A stretch of 64,000 nucleotides of DNA from Litorivicinus sp. (GCA_018401755.1 JAGYKJ010000007.1:124001-188000), one strand, 5' to 3'. Shown: positions 17,110 through 25,005, numbered from the stretch's first letter. The notes: generated by a model not told the origin, from the letters alone. Numbers and translations are program-made.

Positions 17110-17132
17110 TGAGGCGGCCGCTGGCCGCCTCA
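17110..17132 (+). terminator. Strong GC hairpin after the AapJ-like gene
   Basis: TGAGGCGGCC (17110-17119) and GGCCGCCTCA (17123-17132) form a perfect 10-bp stem with a GCT loop, seven bases after the stop codon. The following sequence is only moderately T-rich and the phosphatase ATG is 17 bases on. It may therefore stabilise or attenuate rather than terminate fully. Confidence 0.6.
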
Positions 17133-17148
17133 TTCACTGGATTTATTC

Positions 17149-17709
17149 ATGTTCCAAGAAAATTTCGCGGAGACTTCGATCCGTGCGGTGATTCCTTGTC
17201 CCGCTGGGGGGGCAATCATCCTGCTGGCATACCCAGGCATGATCATTGGAGTCGATGGTCGAGCGTGTATTGATCCTGAACAGTGTGCCTCGACATTCCA
17301 AGCCTTGGCATCTGCGCCCTGTGAGCGCCTGTATCGCTTAATCGAGCCAGGTGAACGGATTGAGCCTGGTGATTCACGCATCAGGCAGGATGCGATGCAT
17401 GCAAAGATCGTGATCCGTGATTTTCCCATTCAAGACTATTCGGTCCCGTCAGCGTCGGTCTGTCAGGCCATCTGGGAAGACAAGCCGGCTCGCGACCATT
17501 TGTGGGCCAATGGTTCTGGCTTAGCCTTGCATTGTCATGCAGGTGCAGGACGCAGCGGGCTCGTGGCGGCCTTACTGCTGGCGGAACAAGGTCTTTCCAT
17601 TGAGGCGGCTATTATCCATGTTCGCCAATATCACGCAGAAGCGATCGAGACGGAGGCGCAGATGGCGTGGCTTCAATCGACCTTGGGGGCCCTCGCGACG
17701 GGCGTCTAG
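17149..17709 (+). CDS. Cysteine-based phosphatase (dual-specificity/PTP type)
   Basis: 186 residues. The active-site P-loop HCHAGAGRSG (Cys129 to Arg135, the C-x5-R signature) is complete, and a general-acid loop IRDFPIQDYSVP precedes it at about residues 89-100. The N-terminal half fits the KAP/DSP-like fold (YPGMIIGVDGRACI, RLYRLIEPGE). It is soluble with no signal peptide, so it acts in the cytoplasm. The position directly behind a Pho-type importer suggests it could dephosphorylate the imported compound or a signalling partner; this is inference. Small-molecule substrates are known for some members. Confidence 0.8.
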   Translation: MFQENFAETSIRAVIPCPAGGAIILLAYPGMIIGVDGRACIDPEQCASTFQALASAPCERLYRLIEPGERIEPGDSRIRQDAMHAKIVIRDFPIQDYSVPSASVCQAIWEDKPARDHLWANGSGLALHCHAGAGRSGLVAALLLAEQGLSIEAAIIHVRQYHAEAIETEAQMAWLQSTLGALATGV

Positions 17710-17740
17710 CCTGATCACCTGTCCTTTTTGGCAATACTTG

Positions 17741-18379
17741 TCATTCCATACGCCATTGTGGAATCCGCCAATTGAACCACAGCGCCAACAGCCGCAATAG
17801 GGCGGCAAAGGTGGCTGCACCAACGAGGGCGAACCATCCCGGTAGTTGCATCCAAGTCAGACCAATCAGAACCCAGCCTCCTAGAAACGCGCACAGTGCA
17901 TAGGGTTGATGATCTGCGAAGACCTGTGGAATTTCATTACACACAATGTCGCGAAGGACGCTGCCAAAGATCGCGCTTATCACACCCATCAAGACCGCAA
18001 TTAAAGGAGGCATCTCCATGGCGATCGCCAGTTGTGTTCCAGTTGCACAGAACAGGCCTAAGCCAACGGCATCCGGAATTAACACCGCTCGCTGAGTCAA
18101 TGCCATGTGGCGGGTTCGCATGAACGAAATGGACAGGATCGCAAGCGCAAAAATCAGCCATAGTAATTCAGGGTTTTCCACCCAGAAAAATGGTCGACGA
18201 TCGAGAAGAAGATCGCGCAACGTTCCGCCGCCAAAGGCGGTGAGTCCGGCGACTGCACACACCCCAATGGCATCGAGCTTTTGGCGCGCTGCCTGAACGA
18301 TCCCGGCCAGCGCAAAAGCAATAATACCAATTGTTTCGACAACATATTGCGCTTGGGTAAATAGTGGAATGGGTTCCAT
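17741..18379 (-). CDS. TRIC-type (UPF0126/YadS) membrane protein
   Basis: 212 residues with seven hydrophobic segments and an internal duplication. The family hallmarks are GIIAFALAGIVQA, TAFGGGTLRDLLLDRRPFFWVEN (GGGTxRD motif) in the first half and VISAIFGSVLRDIVCNEIPQVF in the second. Prokaryotic members form trimeric cation channels related to TRIC; some are annotated as glycine transporters. GAGG six bases before the ATG at 18379 sets the start rather than 18418. It converges on the phosphatase gene with 31 bp between. Confidence 0.88.
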   Translation of the reverse strand: MEPIPLFTQAQYVVETIGIIAFALAGIVQAARQKLDAIGVCAVAGLTAFGGGTLRDLLLDRRPFFWVENPELLWLIFALAILSISFMRTRHMALTQRAVLIPDAVGLGLFCATGTQLAIAMEMPPLIAVLMGVISAIFGSVLRDIVCNEIPQVFADHQPYALCAFLGGWVLIGLTWMQLPGWFALVGAATFAALLRLLALWFNWRIPQWRME

Positions 18380-18468
18380 GTCTGCCTCAATCCGGCGAAA
18401 GGCGATTTGCTCGAGCACGATAAAAGACGGACCGTAGAAACACCACTGATTCCTGGTGTCGGTGGTGG

Positions 18469-19182
18469 TTACAGATGTCGAGACCAGAAGGTCATGCGTA
18501 CTCTTGGAAACTGCGGTTGGATACTTTGCTCAGACATCAACACGACGCCTTGACGGGTTATCCAGTAGACATTGTTGATTCGCCAGCTCAGTTCGGGAAT
18601 CCACCAATCTTCGACGACCTGACGAACGTGATGATTGCGCCCTGCAATCATCATCTCGGTCTCTGGATTGACTTGGTATCTGGCAATACTGCGAGCGTAA
18701 AACTGTCCGAAGGAATCCTGAAGGATCCATTGCACAGATCGCGATCCGAAGTCATCGAAGTTACCCAACTTGAACGGGTTCGGACCAACCGTTGCAAGCC
18801 CTCCAATATCTGCACCAAAGCCAAGAGATCCAACAATGCGTCCGTTAAAGACCTGCAGCGTGCGGCGATCCTCCGCGAGAAAAGTCATGACGTCGGTCGC
18901 TGGATTATGGTCAGCTACAGCCATCGAGATGGAGACCTCGTCACTGGTTGTAATCTCCAGAATCCCAAATCCTTGGTCATACCAACGTTGCTTACTGGTC
19001 TCACGGAGTGGATTGTTTTCGTATCCGATCACCAGTTTTGGTGTGCTGAGAGTGACAACTGGGTAGGTACTCGATGTTCCGCACCCAGCCAGACTCAACG
19101 CCACCACGCTGAAGCTCAGTAGTCTGGTGAGCCGATTAGCCAATTGCAGAGTGAGTCTCTCCGGGTGAACGCGCAAACGCAT
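18469..19182 (-). CDS. YjbF/GfcB-like lipoprotein
   Basis: 237 residues with a lipoprotein signal ending in the lipobox LAGC (Cys about residue 34) after a long basic N-region. The mature part is beta-rich, with LVIGYENNPLRETSKQRWYDQGFG, here read as ENNPLRETSKQRWYDQ, and a C-terminal EDWWIPELSWRINNVYWI. This resembles the YjbF family of exopolysaccharide-export-associated outer-membrane lipoproteins (group 4 capsule). No yjbEGH partners are adjacent, so this is a family-level call only. The opposite-strand open frame over the same region is judged a shadow. Confidence 0.6.
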   Translation of the reverse strand: MRLRVHPERLTLQLANRLTRLLSFSVVALSLAGCGTSSTYPVVTLSTPKLVIGYENNPLRETSKQRWYDQGFGILEITTSDEVSISMAVADHNPATDVMTFLAEDRRTLQVFNGRIVGSLGFGADIGGLATVGPNPFKLGNFDDFGSRSVQWILQDSFGQFYARSIARYQVNPETEMMIAGRNHHVRQVVEDWWIPELSWRINNVYWITRQGVVLMSEQSIQPQFPRVRMTFWSRHL

Positions 19183-19420
19183 ACGGCGTTATTTTTCCTG
19201 TTCTTGGTTTATTAGTGATGTCGTTACTGTATCGGGTAAGACAACAAAAGGTTGAGCTCATATTCAATCCGTTGGATGCCCGCAGAATCTGATCCGAGAG
19301 GCTAATCAGGTGTCAAACGTCCCTAATTACCTAAGCCGTGAGTTGCAAAGTGGTCGAGTACAGGTATGTTTAGCAGGGAAGGCCAGTGTGCTGTGACACG
19401 AGATGTGAAGGGAGGCCCGG
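19183..19420. other. Intergenic region before the thiocyanate hydrolase genes
   Basis: About 240 bp, relatively AT-rich near 19190-19260. It must hold promoters for the divergent lipoprotein gene and for the hydrolase operon, but I found no convincing -35/-10 pair, Pho box or palindrome. GGGAGG six bases before 19421 is the ribosome-binding site of the first hydrolase gene. Confidence 0.5.
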
Positions 19421-19744
19421 ATGCGCGGACCACATGATTTAGGTGGGTTGGATTTTGGGCCGATTGATCCTGATGAGCATCCTTTGACCTTTTGGGAGAA
19501 GCAAATTGATGCCATTCGTGCGGTGATTGGTGCGAAAAAAATTGTCTCAACCCATGAAAATCGTCGAACCATTGAGCAGCTTGGTCATGATGTATATGAC
19601 ACGCTGAACTACTACGAACGTTGGACAGCTGCGTTGCAGCGTCAGATGATCGATAAAGGCATTTTGACGCAGGACGAGATTGACCAGAGGGTTGCAGAAG
19701 TCAGGCAAAGACTCCTCGAGACTGGAGAGATGGAGGTGCCATGA
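19421..19744 (+). CDS. scnB: Thiocyanate hydrolase beta-type subunit (nitrile hydratase beta N-terminal half)
   Basis: 107 residues corresponding to the N-terminal half of nitrile hydratase beta: GPHDLGGLDFGPI (usually HDxGG), then FWEKQIDAIRAVI, HENRRTIEQL and the helix YYERWTAALQRQMIDKGIL. In thiocyanate hydrolase the nitrile hydratase beta chain is split into separate ScnB and ScnA subunits, as here. It is shorter than the T. thioparus ScnB I recall (about 157 residues). GGGAGG precedes the ATG, and it overlaps the next gene by four bases. Beta N-terminal-like proteins also act as activators (P15K, NhhG), which is the main alternative. Confidence 0.7.
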   Translation: MRGPHDLGGLDFGPIDPDEHPLTFWEKQIDAIRAVIGAKKIVSTHENRRTIEQLGHDVYDTLNYYERWTAALQRQMIDKGILTQDEIDQRVAEVRQRLLETGEMEVP

Positions 19745-20037
19745 TGACCTGTTCGCGTTATCGGTCCGGCGATCGTGTGCGAGTCCGTGATGATTATCCA
19801 ATCGGACATATTCGCACGCCTGTTTACATTCGGGGATGTGAAGGGCAGGTCGTGCGTTATTTAGGACACTTTGGCAATCCCGAGACACTGGCTTTTTGTC
19901 TGCCTACGGAGCCACGTGAGCTCTATAAAGTGCAGTTTCGGCAAGTCGATGTGTGGCCGAATTATGAGGGCTCTTTGATGGACACTGTCGAGCTCGACCT
20001 TTATGACCACTGGTTGGAAGGAGATCACAGTCAATGA
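19741..20037 (+). CDS. scnA: Thiocyanate hydrolase alpha-type subunit (nitrile hydratase beta C-terminal half)
   Basis: 98 residues matching the SH3-like C-terminal domain of nitrile hydratase beta: FRSGDxV-type start RYRSGDRVRVRDDYPIGHIRTP, here seen as RSGDRVRVRDDYP and GHIRTPVYIRG, then CEGQVVRYLGHFGNPE and the closing LYKVQFRQVDVWPNY and VELDLYDHWLE. It encases the active site of the catalytic chain. A ribosome-binding site GGAGGTGCC precedes tandem ATGs. The four-base overlaps on both sides indicate a translationally coupled three-gene operon. Confidence 0.75.
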   Translation: MMTCSRYRSGDRVRVRDDYPIGHIRTPVYIRGCEGQVVRYLGHFGNPETLAFCLPTEPRELYKVQFRQVDVWPNYEGSLMDTVELDLYDHWLEGDHSQ

Positions 20038-20657
20038 ATCATAATGACCATGACCATGACCATGACCATGACCATGACCATCAAGGCGATGATAAGGTCC
20101 ATGCCTATTACCAGATTCTAGGGCAGGCGCTGAAAGAACTCCTGATCGAGAAGGGTGTCGTGAGTGCATCCGAGATTCGTACTGCAATGGAGCGTCGCGA
20201 CACCATTACGCCTGCCAATGGGGCGAAGGTGGTTGCACGCGCTTGGGTTGATGGGGACTACCGTGCACGATTGCTCCATGATGCAAATTCAGCGGTGGCT
20301 GAGTTTGGGATCGAGATGCCCACCACGCATCTGGTGGCTCTTGAAAACACGCCAGCGGTTCATAACGTGGTCGTCTGTACGCTTTGCTCATGCTATCCGC
20401 GGGATCTACTTGGGCTTCCACCAGCTTGGTACAAAAGCAAAGCGTATCGATCGAGGGTGGTGCACTCGCCGCGTGCTGTATTGCACGAGTTTGGAACCGA
20501 TCTACCAGAGACTGTCGAAGTGCGCGTGCACGATTCCACTGCAGACATGCGCTATTTGGTGATTCCGATGCGACCGGAGGGAACTGACGGTTGGGATGAG
20601 GATGCGCTGCGATCATTGATCACGCGAGATACCATGATTGGAGTGGCTTCGATTTGA
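20034..20657 (+). CDS. scnC: Cobalt-type nitrile hydratase/thiocyanate hydrolase catalytic (gamma) subunit
   Basis: 207 residues. The metal claw CTLCSC (Cys115-Cys120) with Thr in the second position is the cobalt-type signature; the cysteines become sulfinic/sulfenic acids in the mature enzyme. Three residues after the last Cys is Arg123 (CSCYPR). Nitrile hydratases normally have Trp there, and thiocyanate hydrolase has an Arg (gamma Arg136 in T. thioparus, from memory) that binds the thiocyanate anion. This favours SCN- hydrolysis to COS and NH3. Downstream motifs GLPPAWYKSKAYRSRVV and DSTADMRYLVIP are typical. The N-terminus is a (Asp-His)6 tract, possibly a metal store. Confidence 0.82.
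   Translation: MNHNDHDHDHDHDHDHQGDDKVHAYYQILGQALKELLIEKGVVSASEIRTAMERRDTITPANGAKVVARAWVDGDYRARLLHDANSAVAEFGIEMPTTHLVALENTPAVHNVVVCTLCSCYPRDLLGLPPAWYKSKAYRSRVVHSPRAVLHEFGTDLPETVEVRVHDSTADMRYLVIPMRPEGTDGWDEDALRSLITRDTMIGVASI
20044..20079 (+). repeat. Hexanucleotide tandem repeat (ATGACC)6 encoding Asp-His repeats
   Basis: Six perfect copies of ATGACC in phase with the coding frame just after the start of the catalytic subunit gene, giving Asp-His dipeptides. Being a multiple of three, gain or loss of units by slippage would change tract length without a frameshift. Confidence 0.9.
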
Positions 20658-20744
20658 CTGTTTCAGGCGCTCCGTCCCGCTAATATGGGATGTGATAAAC
20701 GTCGTGGAATCTAAAATGTAGACCAAACGTGACGTTCAGCTAGG

Positions 20745-20762
20745 TTGTTATAAAACTGTAAT
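20745..20762 (+). promoter_or_regulatory. Pho box before the AfuABC-like operon
   Basis: TTGTTAT-AAAA-CTGTAAT: the AT-rich N4 spacer and both half-sites match the E. coli consensus (CTGTCAT-AAAA-CTGTCAT style) except for three bases. It lies 43 bp before the binding-protein ATG and points towards it. The sequence after it is AT-rich, suitable for a -10. Confidence 0.75.
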
Positions 20763-20805
20763 ATTTAAAGAGTAGCGTTCAGATTTTAACCTCGAGGATA
20801 CTTTG

Positions 20806-21819
20806 ATGAGTCGAAAAAATCTGTTCATTGGTGCAGCTTTTGCGCTGTTTCCATTAACTCTGGTTGCACAGCCTAAGGAACTTGTACTGTACTGTTCGGT
20901 CGGCGAGGAGTGGTGTCGCGCGCAGTCAGAGGCTTTTAGCCGTGAAACCGGAATCAACGTGCTTATGACTCGGAAATCGTCAGGTGAAACCTTCGCCCAG
21001 ATCAAAGCCGAGCAAGGACAGCCTCGGGGTGATGTGTGGTGGGGTGGTACTGGCGATCCACACCTACAGGCAGCACAGGAAGATTTAACGCAAGAGTATC
21101 GATCGCCTTCGCTGAGCGACGTGCAAGATTGGGCCCTTCGCCAAGCCGAGACTTCGGGTTACAGAACCGTTGGGATTTATGCCGGTGCCTTGGGATTTGG
21201 ATATAATTCAACGCTAGTCACTGCAAATCCACCAGCTTGTTGGGCTGATTTATTGGATGCGCGTTATGCCGACGATATTCAGGTCGCAAATCCAAATTCA
21301 TCAGGCACCTCGTACACCATGCTTGCAACGATGGTACAGATCATGGGTGAGAACCCTGCGTTTGACTATCTTAAGAAGCTCAACTCAAATATTAGCCAAT
21401 ACACCAAGTCAGGTTCGGCGCCAATTCGGGCAGCGGCAACTGGTGAGACAGCAATCGGAATTGTGTTTATGCACGATGCCGTTGCTCAAGCCGTTGGTGG
21501 TGCGCCTATCATGACCGTCGCGCCATGTGAGGGTACTGGTTACGAAGTGGGCTCCATGTCAATCATCAAGGGCGGCCCTAATCCTGAAGCGGCAAAATTG
21601 TGGTATGACTGGGCGCTATCTGCCAAAGCACAAGAAATTGGTGCGACAGCAAAGAGCTATCAAGTGCCGTCAAACAAAAACGCTGTGACACCTCCTGAGG
21701 CTCCAAAGCTGAGTGATGTGAAGTTGATCGACTACGATTTTGCAAAATATGGTTCGTCTGAGGTGCGTACAGCTTTACTCGCTCGTTGGGATGCTGAGAT
21801 CGGCACGCTTGGAAAGTAA
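20806..21819 (+). CDS. ABC transporter substrate-binding protein (AfuA/FbpA type)
   Basis: 337 residues with a signal peptide (MSRKNLFIGAAFALFPLTLVAQ). The fold is that of iron/AfuA-type binding proteins: LVLYCSVGEEWCRAQSEAFSRETG in pieces (LVLYCSVGEEW, FSRETGINVLM), KAEQGQPRGDVWWGG, the YNSTLV motif and SMSIIKGGPNPEAAKLWYDW. The paired tyrosines that bind Fe3+ in FbpA are not present at the usual place, where GIVFMHDAV is found instead. AfuA in Actinobacillus binds hexose phosphates, and the Pho box plus the downstream phosphatase support a phosphorylated ligand here. GAGG precedes the ATG at 20806. Confidence 0.82.
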   Translation: MSRKNLFIGAAFALFPLTLVAQPKELVLYCSVGEEWCRAQSEAFSRETGINVLMTRKSSGETFAQIKAEQGQPRGDVWWGGTGDPHLQAAQEDLTQEYRSPSLSDVQDWALRQAETSGYRTVGIYAGALGFGYNSTLVTANPPACWADLLDARYADDIQVANPNSSGTSYTMLATMVQIMGENPAFDYLKKLNSNISQYTKSGSAPIRAAATGETAIGIVFMHDAVAQAVGGAPIMTVAPCEGTGYEVGSMSIIKGGPNPEAAKLWYDWALSAKAQEIGATAKSYQVPSNKNAVTPPEAPKLSDVKLIDYDFAKYGSSEVRTALLARWDAEIGTLGK

Positions 21820-23973
21820 TTGAATCGTGTCAGTCTGACCTGGGCCAGGTTTTCCTGGCCCACTTTTTTGGTTTTTTTAACCCTGATTCTGCCCTGGTAT
21901 GACAGCGGATCAGAGTCAGTTTTCGCCGAAGCAATTGGTGATAAAAGTTGGCTTTTTCCGATTGTTTTGCTCACTGGGATCCTGTCTATCCTTGCCCTGA
22001 TTGATCCGAACTGGCGCCGGCATGCACTCGCCGGTCCACTGGTCATTACCGGCCTGTGTTGGTTATTTCTCCAGGCCTTTACAATTGGTTTACGCGGACC
22101 TCATTGGTTGTTGATTTTGGATCTTTTTCCGTCCGCAGTTGATGGTCAAACCGGATTTGGTTTCGGCGCTTGGGCTCTCGTCCTCGCATTGGTCGGAGCG
22201 CTCTCGGAAGTACTCGCCGCTCGAGGCTTTTGCCGCGGAGATAGATTTGCATCATTTTCTGTAATAGGCATTGCTTCCTTGCTTGGCCTCTTTGTTTTAT
22301 TCCCGATTTTGAAGCTGGTGTTCGCGGCCTTTGTTTCTAATGATGGGGTGATTTCCATTTATCCATTTTTCTCCCGACTTGTCGCTCCAGACCTCTGGGG
22401 TGCTGCGTGTTTAATTGGCGCAGGGCGTTGCGGCGTTGTCATTAATTCGGTTGTACTCGGAATCCTTGCGGGAATTAGTGCAACCGGACTCGGGCTTGCA
22501 TTGGCGTTACTTGTTTCACGTACGGATTTCCGTATGAAGCGTTGGCTGCGTGCGTTGTCAATTCTTCCGATCATCACTCCACCATTCGTTGTGGGTGTCG
22601 CGATCATTGTCTTATTTGGACGAACCGGCATCATCACTGTTGAGGTTGCTAGTCTTCTGGAGATACGGCCATCACGCTGGGTGTATGGGCTACCTGGAAT
22701 ATTGATGGCTCAGATTCTTGCGTTCACACCTGTGGCGTTTCTCGTGATTTTATCTGCATTGGAGGCCATTAATCCAACCTTGGAAGAAGCCTCGACCACT
22801 CTTGGGGCAAGGCCGCTGACAACATTTCGAAAAGTGACTTTGCCATTACTTCGACCCGCCTTGGCCGCCGCATTCCTGCTTACATTCATCGAAAGTCTCG
22901 CTGATTTCGGTAATCCAATAGTGCTTGGTGGCGGATATGATGTGCTGTCGACAAAGATTTTCTTTGCTGTCGTTGGCGCGCAATATGATCTTGGACGCGC
23001 AGCCACTTTGTCAGTTGTTTTGTTATTGCTGACGGTGACCGCGTTCGCAATTCAGCAAGTGTGGGTGGGTCGTTCAACCTATGTCACTGTCAGTGGCCGC
23101 TCAGATGCAGGACTAGTTTCCCCGGCGCCCCCGGTGATCAAGTGGATTGCTGTACTAATGGTCGCTCCTTTCGTATTTTTTACGTTTGGCGTATACCTCA
23201 TCGTACTTATTGGTGGATTTGTGCATGATATTGCCCGGATGGAGTTAGCACCAACTTTTACCCATCTCTGGACTGCATTTTCGTTCGAGATCTCAGACAC
23301 CGGCTTACAGTTATATGGCTCCGCGTGGAACAGTATGATCACGACGCTGTGGGTTTCAGCGCTCTCTGCTCCCTTGACGATGGGAATTGGCATCTTGACT
23401 GCCTGGTTGATCGCTCGACAAGAGTTTGCGGGAAAACACATCTTTGAATTTATCACCCTGCTCTCGTTCGCGATCCCAGGTACTGTGGTTGGTGTGAGCT
23501 ATATAGCAGCATTCAATATCCCTCCCATTGATATGACAGGGACTCTCTGGATTCTGGTGATTTGCTTTGTATTTCGCAACATGCCCGTTGGCATGCGTGC
23601 AGGCCTTGCAGCGCTTGCGCAGATCGATCGAAGTATGGAAGAAGCAAGCCAAACCATGGGGGCAGGTGGGGCGCGCGTTCTGCGTGATGTTGTTCTACCT
23701 CTGATCAAACCATCAGTTTTTACAGCTTTGGTTTATGCATTTGTTACTGCGATGACGGCTGTATCTGCCGTGATATTTTTAGTTTCCGCCAGACATAATA
23801 TGGCCACAGCGTACATCATGGGACGCGTGGAGAATGGCGAGTATGCGCTCGCGATAGCTTACTCGACGGTACTGATGCTGGTGATGATTGTTTGTGTTGC
23901 TCTGATGAATCTGATGATTGGCAGGCGCATCCTGGGACGCAGATTATCATTTAAGGAGGGTTCTCCATCTTGA
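21820..23973 (+). CDS. ABC transporter fused double permease (AfuB/FbpB type)
   Basis: 717 residues with about 15 hydrophobic segments. After an N-terminal extension of about 145 residues with several helices come two complete permease modules. The EAA loops are EEASTTLGARPLTTFRKVTLP near residue 322 (written here in part: EEASTTLGARPL) and EEASQTMGAGGARVLRDVVLP near 606 (EEASQTMGAGGARV). Fusion of both permeases in one chain is typical of AfuB/FbpB. TTG at 21820, with GGAAAG just upstream, is the only plausible start. A terminator-like hairpin lies within its first 15 codons. Confidence 0.85.
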   Translation: MNRVSLTWARFSWPTFLVFLTLILPWYDSGSESVFAEAIGDKSWLFPIVLLTGILSILALIDPNWRRHALAGPLVITGLCWLFLQAFTIGLRGPHWLLILDLFPSAVDGQTGFGFGAWALVLALVGALSEVLAARGFCRGDRFASFSVIGIASLLGLFVLFPILKLVFAAFVSNDGVISIYPFFSRLVAPDLWGAACLIGAGRCGVVINSVVLGILAGISATGLGLALALLVSRTDFRMKRWLRALSILPIITPPFVVGVAIIVLFGRTGIITVEVASLLEIRPSRWVYGLPGILMAQILAFTPVAFLVILSALEAINPTLEEASTTLGARPLTTFRKVTLPLLRPALAAAFLLTFIESLADFGNPIVLGGGYDVLSTKIFFAVVGAQYDLGRAATLSVVLLLLTVTAFAIQQVWVGRSTYVTVSGRSDAGLVSPAPPVIKWIAVLMVAPFVFFTFGVYLIVLIGGFVHDIARMELAPTFTHLWTAFSFEISDTGLQLYGSAWNSMITTLWVSALSAPLTMGIGILTAWLIARQEFAGKHIFEFITLLSFAIPGTVVGVSYIAAFNIPPIDMTGTLWILVICFVFRNMPVGMRAGLAALAQIDRSMEEASQTMGAGGARVLRDVVLPLIKPSVFTALVYAFVTAMTAVSAVIFLVSARHNMATAYIMGRVENGEYALAIAYSTVLMLVMIVCVALMNLMIGRRILGRRLSFKEGSPS
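21841..21869 (+). terminator. Terminator-like hairpin inside the start of the permease gene
   Basis: TGGGCCAGG (21841-21849), TTTT loop, CCTGGCCCA (21854-21862): a perfect 9-bp GC-rich stem followed by C and six T residues. This has the full form of an intrinsic terminator, 22 bases after the binding-protein stop and inside the first codons of the permease frame. It would let most transcripts end after the binding protein and allow partial read-through. Confidence 0.75.
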
Positions 23974-23982
23974 GAGGTAGCT

Positions 23983-24996
23983 ATGGATCAGCCTGCTATT
24001 GAGTTCAGGCGCGTTGTAAAGCGGTACGGTGACACGACGGCGGTTGCTGGCATTGATCTGCAAATCGAACAAGGCGAATTGGTTACGTTCCTAGGGCCTT
24101 CGGGATGTGGCAAGACGACCTCTTTACGGTTGATTGCCGGGCTGGAATTGCCATCCAGCGGACAGGTGTACATTGCTGGACGGGATGTGAGCCATGATCC
24201 AGCATCCTCGCGGAATATTGGCATGGTATTTCAGTCTTATGCGCTGTTCCCTCATATGTCCGTTCTCGAAAATGTGATCTATGGTCCTACCCTTCGAGGC
24301 CTGTCAAAAAGAGCGGCAATCGATAGTGCGCGAGAACTTCTTGATCTTATTGGTTTGCAAGGATTAGGCGACCGATTACCTTCGGAATTGTCAGGAGGAC
24401 AGCAGCAACGCGTTGCGGTAGCTCGTGCCATTATCCAGCAGCCCGATGTGATTTTATTTGATGAGCCACTTTCCAATGTCGATGCCAAGCTTCGGCGTAA
24501 AGTGCGAGATGAGATTCGATCATTGCAACGCCGATTTGGCTTAACCGCTGTATATGTGACGCATGATCAGGAGGAGGCGCTCGCTGTCTCTGATCGCATT
24601 GTTGTGATGAATCAAGGCCAAATTGAGCAAGTGGGACCTCCAAGCATGCTGTATGAGCGCCCGAAAAATGCTTTTATTGCTAATTTTATCGGTGATGCGA
24701 ACCTGATTTCTGGAGTGATTCAGGGTGGAATATTTAAGGCGACAGATGTACTGATACCCCTTCAGGATCAAGATGGGCCTGCAGTGATTTCGGTGCGCCC
24801 CGAGCGAATTGGGCTCCTTTCGGGTGGGAGTGCGACAATCCTTTCCGCCAGCTATTTAGGAAGTCGTATTGAATATTTGGTAGATGCATTGATTGGCGAA
24901 GTACTGGTGTCACGTCCCATTTTTGAGCCTCGTTTTGAAGCGCAGGATTCAGTCACTTTGCAGTTTGACCCTACAACAATTATTCGAGTTGGTTAA
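23983..24996 (+). CDS. ABC transporter ATP-binding protein (AfuC/FbpC/PotA type)
   Basis: 337 residues. Walker A GPSGCGKTT, Q-loop VFQSYALFPHM, signature LSGGQQQR, Walker [14 protein letters not shown] and the switch VTHDQEEALAVSDR are all intact. A C-terminal TOBE-like domain begins about residue 240 (VISVRPERIGLL). It is the energy-coupling subunit of the preceding binding protein and double permease; GAGG precedes the ATG nine bases after the permease stop. Assignment to sugar-phosphate rather than iron uptake rests on context. Confidence 0.88.
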   Translation: MDQPAIEFRRVVKRYGDTTAVAGIDLQIEQGELVTFLGPSGCGKTTSLRLIAGLELPSSGQVYIAGRDVSHDPASSRNIGMVFQSYALFPHMSVLENVIYGPTLRGLSKRAAIDSARELLDLIGLQGLGDRLPSELSGGQQQRVAVARAIIQQPDVILFDEPLSNVDAKLRRKVRDEIRSLQRRFGLTAVYVTHDQEEALAVSDRIVVMNQGQIEQVGPPSMLYERPKNAFIANFIGDANLISGVIQGGIFKATDVLIPLQDQDGPAVISVRPERIGLLSGGSATILSASYLGSRIEYLVDALIGEVLVSRPIFEPRFEAQDSVTLQFDPTTIIRVG

Positions 24997-25005
24997 TTGG
25001 ATGTG

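Noticed and set aside
18475-19122. 215-residue plus-strand open frame opposite the YjbF-like lipoprotein
   Set aside because: No signal, no motif and no ribosome-binding site; the minus-strand frame has a proper lipobox and protein-like composition.
20806-24996. Iron(III) uptake as the function of the AfuABC-like operon
   Set aside because: The binding protein lacks the tyrosine pair at the expected place, and a Pho box and phosphatase gene frame the operon; no Fur-like site was seen.
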